Shown: in pieces, positions 23,615 to 23,994 of the stretch
Layout: every line of letters begins with the position of its first letter
Position numbering within the stretch: position 1 is the first letter of the stretch
Assembly (NCBI GenBank): GCA_964435165.1
Contig: CAYSXY010000030.1
Span: 1-23,994 of the forward strand
From: CAYSXY01 sp964435165
GTDB lineage: Bacteria > Pseudomonadota > Alphaproteobacteria > Rickettsiales > RI-342
Direction of reading: 5' to 3'
Length of the DNA stretch: 23,994 bases
The notes under the pieces: generated by a model
Told to the model about the DNA's origin: nothing
Seen by the model: the letters and a program-made list of their open reading frames with translations, nothing else
Databases searched by the model: none
Program-made: the position numbers and the translations under genes

Positions 23615-23994
23615 ATGGCTGTTTCTGCCGTAGGGCTGCAGACACATATTTGGAACAATCATGTGAAGTCCGCTATATTACTGATGGGCTTTCCCTTGTT
23701 GCTTCTCATTATGTTATGGGCGTTTTTTGCGGGGTTGACCTATACAAGCTTACCGGCAAGTGAGGCAGGTCAGTGGCAAAGAGCAGCAATGGCAGGCTGG
23801 AGTGGGCTGGAGCAATATGGTCTGCTGGCGTTTGCGGCTGCGGCATTATGGTTTGTTATTTCGTGGTTTATGCATGGGCGGATGATGCAGTGGGCAGCGA
23901 AGTCGTATCCGGTGACGCGCCGAGAGTATCCGAAAATTTATAGGGGCTGGCATAGATGTTTGAAACATTTATGTTGGCGAGATGAGACTAAAGC
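23615..23994 (+). CDS. Membrane protein, N-terminal part, probable M48-type peptidase (partial)
   Basis: The frame is open from the ATG to the window end, giving 126 residues. It has a membrane segment at about 20-42 and a second at about 70-86, followed by MMQWAAKSYPVTRREYPKIY. The last part resembles the region before the catalytic domain of HtpX-like M48 zinc proteases, where a PVTR-x-E-x-P-x-LY pattern is usual, and lemA next to such a protease is a common arrangement. The HExxH zinc motif would lie beyond the window, so the call depends on the arrangement and this short match. It starts 12 bases after lemA. Confidence 0.6.
   Translation, partial: MAVSAVGLQTHIWNNHVKSAILLMGFPLLLLIMLWAFFAGLTYTSLPASEAGQWQRAAMAGWSGLEQYGLLAFAAAALWFVISWFMHGRMMQWAAKSYPVTRREYPKIYRGWHRCLKHLCWRDETK

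Overview
The window looks like a stretch of chromosome from an alphaproteobacterium of moderate G+C content. The best evidence is the order pcm, tolC-type gene, popZ (11-14 kb), a neighbourhood known from alphaproteobacteria, with PopZ itself being an alphaproteobacterial polar organiser. There are no rRNA or tRNA genes, no transposase, no integrase, no phage genes and no CRISPR array that I can see. Coding density is high and most genes are intact. The order or species cannot be read from the sequence.

Layout. (1) 49-1374, minus: a 55-residue membrane peptide and a stand-alone PstS-like phosphate-binding protein. (2) 1522-7485: a de novo pyrimidine block. pyrE is on the plus strand. On the minus strand, in transcription order, come a 258-residue orphan, pyrB, a 182-residue orphan, a GNAT acetyltransferase, pyrC and pyrF. 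These supply ATCase, dihydroorotase, OPRTase and OMP decarboxylase; pyrD and carA/carB are not in the window. (3) 7486-8084: a repeat-rich intergenic stretch and a small basic protein. (4) 8271-10088: a TPR lipoprotein, a small secreted orphan and a small helical protein. (5) 10390-13891: pcm, tolC-type outer-membrane channel, popZ with a very long acidic linker. (6) 14068-19114: an accessory-looking block with an exported ankyrin/proline-rich protein, an RTX calcium-binding protein probably exported by a type I system, a two-helix membrane peptide and a large orphan with a HAD-like N-terminal motif. (7) 19322-21046: ilvD for branched-chain amino acid synthesis, then a 540-base palindromic-repeat region. 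(8) 21585-22623, minus: three small orphan genes in a likely operon. (9) 22624-23026: an unusually hairpin-rich intergenic region. (10) 23027-23994: lemA and the start of a membrane protein that is probably an M48-type protease, cut by the window end.

The points most worth a second look are: a dihydroorotase whose HxH metal motif reads QxH (Gln79) beside an intact pyrB; the dense hairpin region ahead of lemA, ending in a 10-bp inverted repeat whose arms both carry GANTC and whose second arm runs into a perfect TATAAT; two pairs of duplicated intergenic palindromes, one pair with compensatory base changes in its stem; the oversized PopZ linker followed by an exported ankyrin protein; an RTX protein with four acidic-tyrosine tetrads and an EF-hand-like loop; and the three-gene orphan operon. 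I do not see a complete novel defence or secretion system here. All calls come from reading the sequence; no database search was possible.
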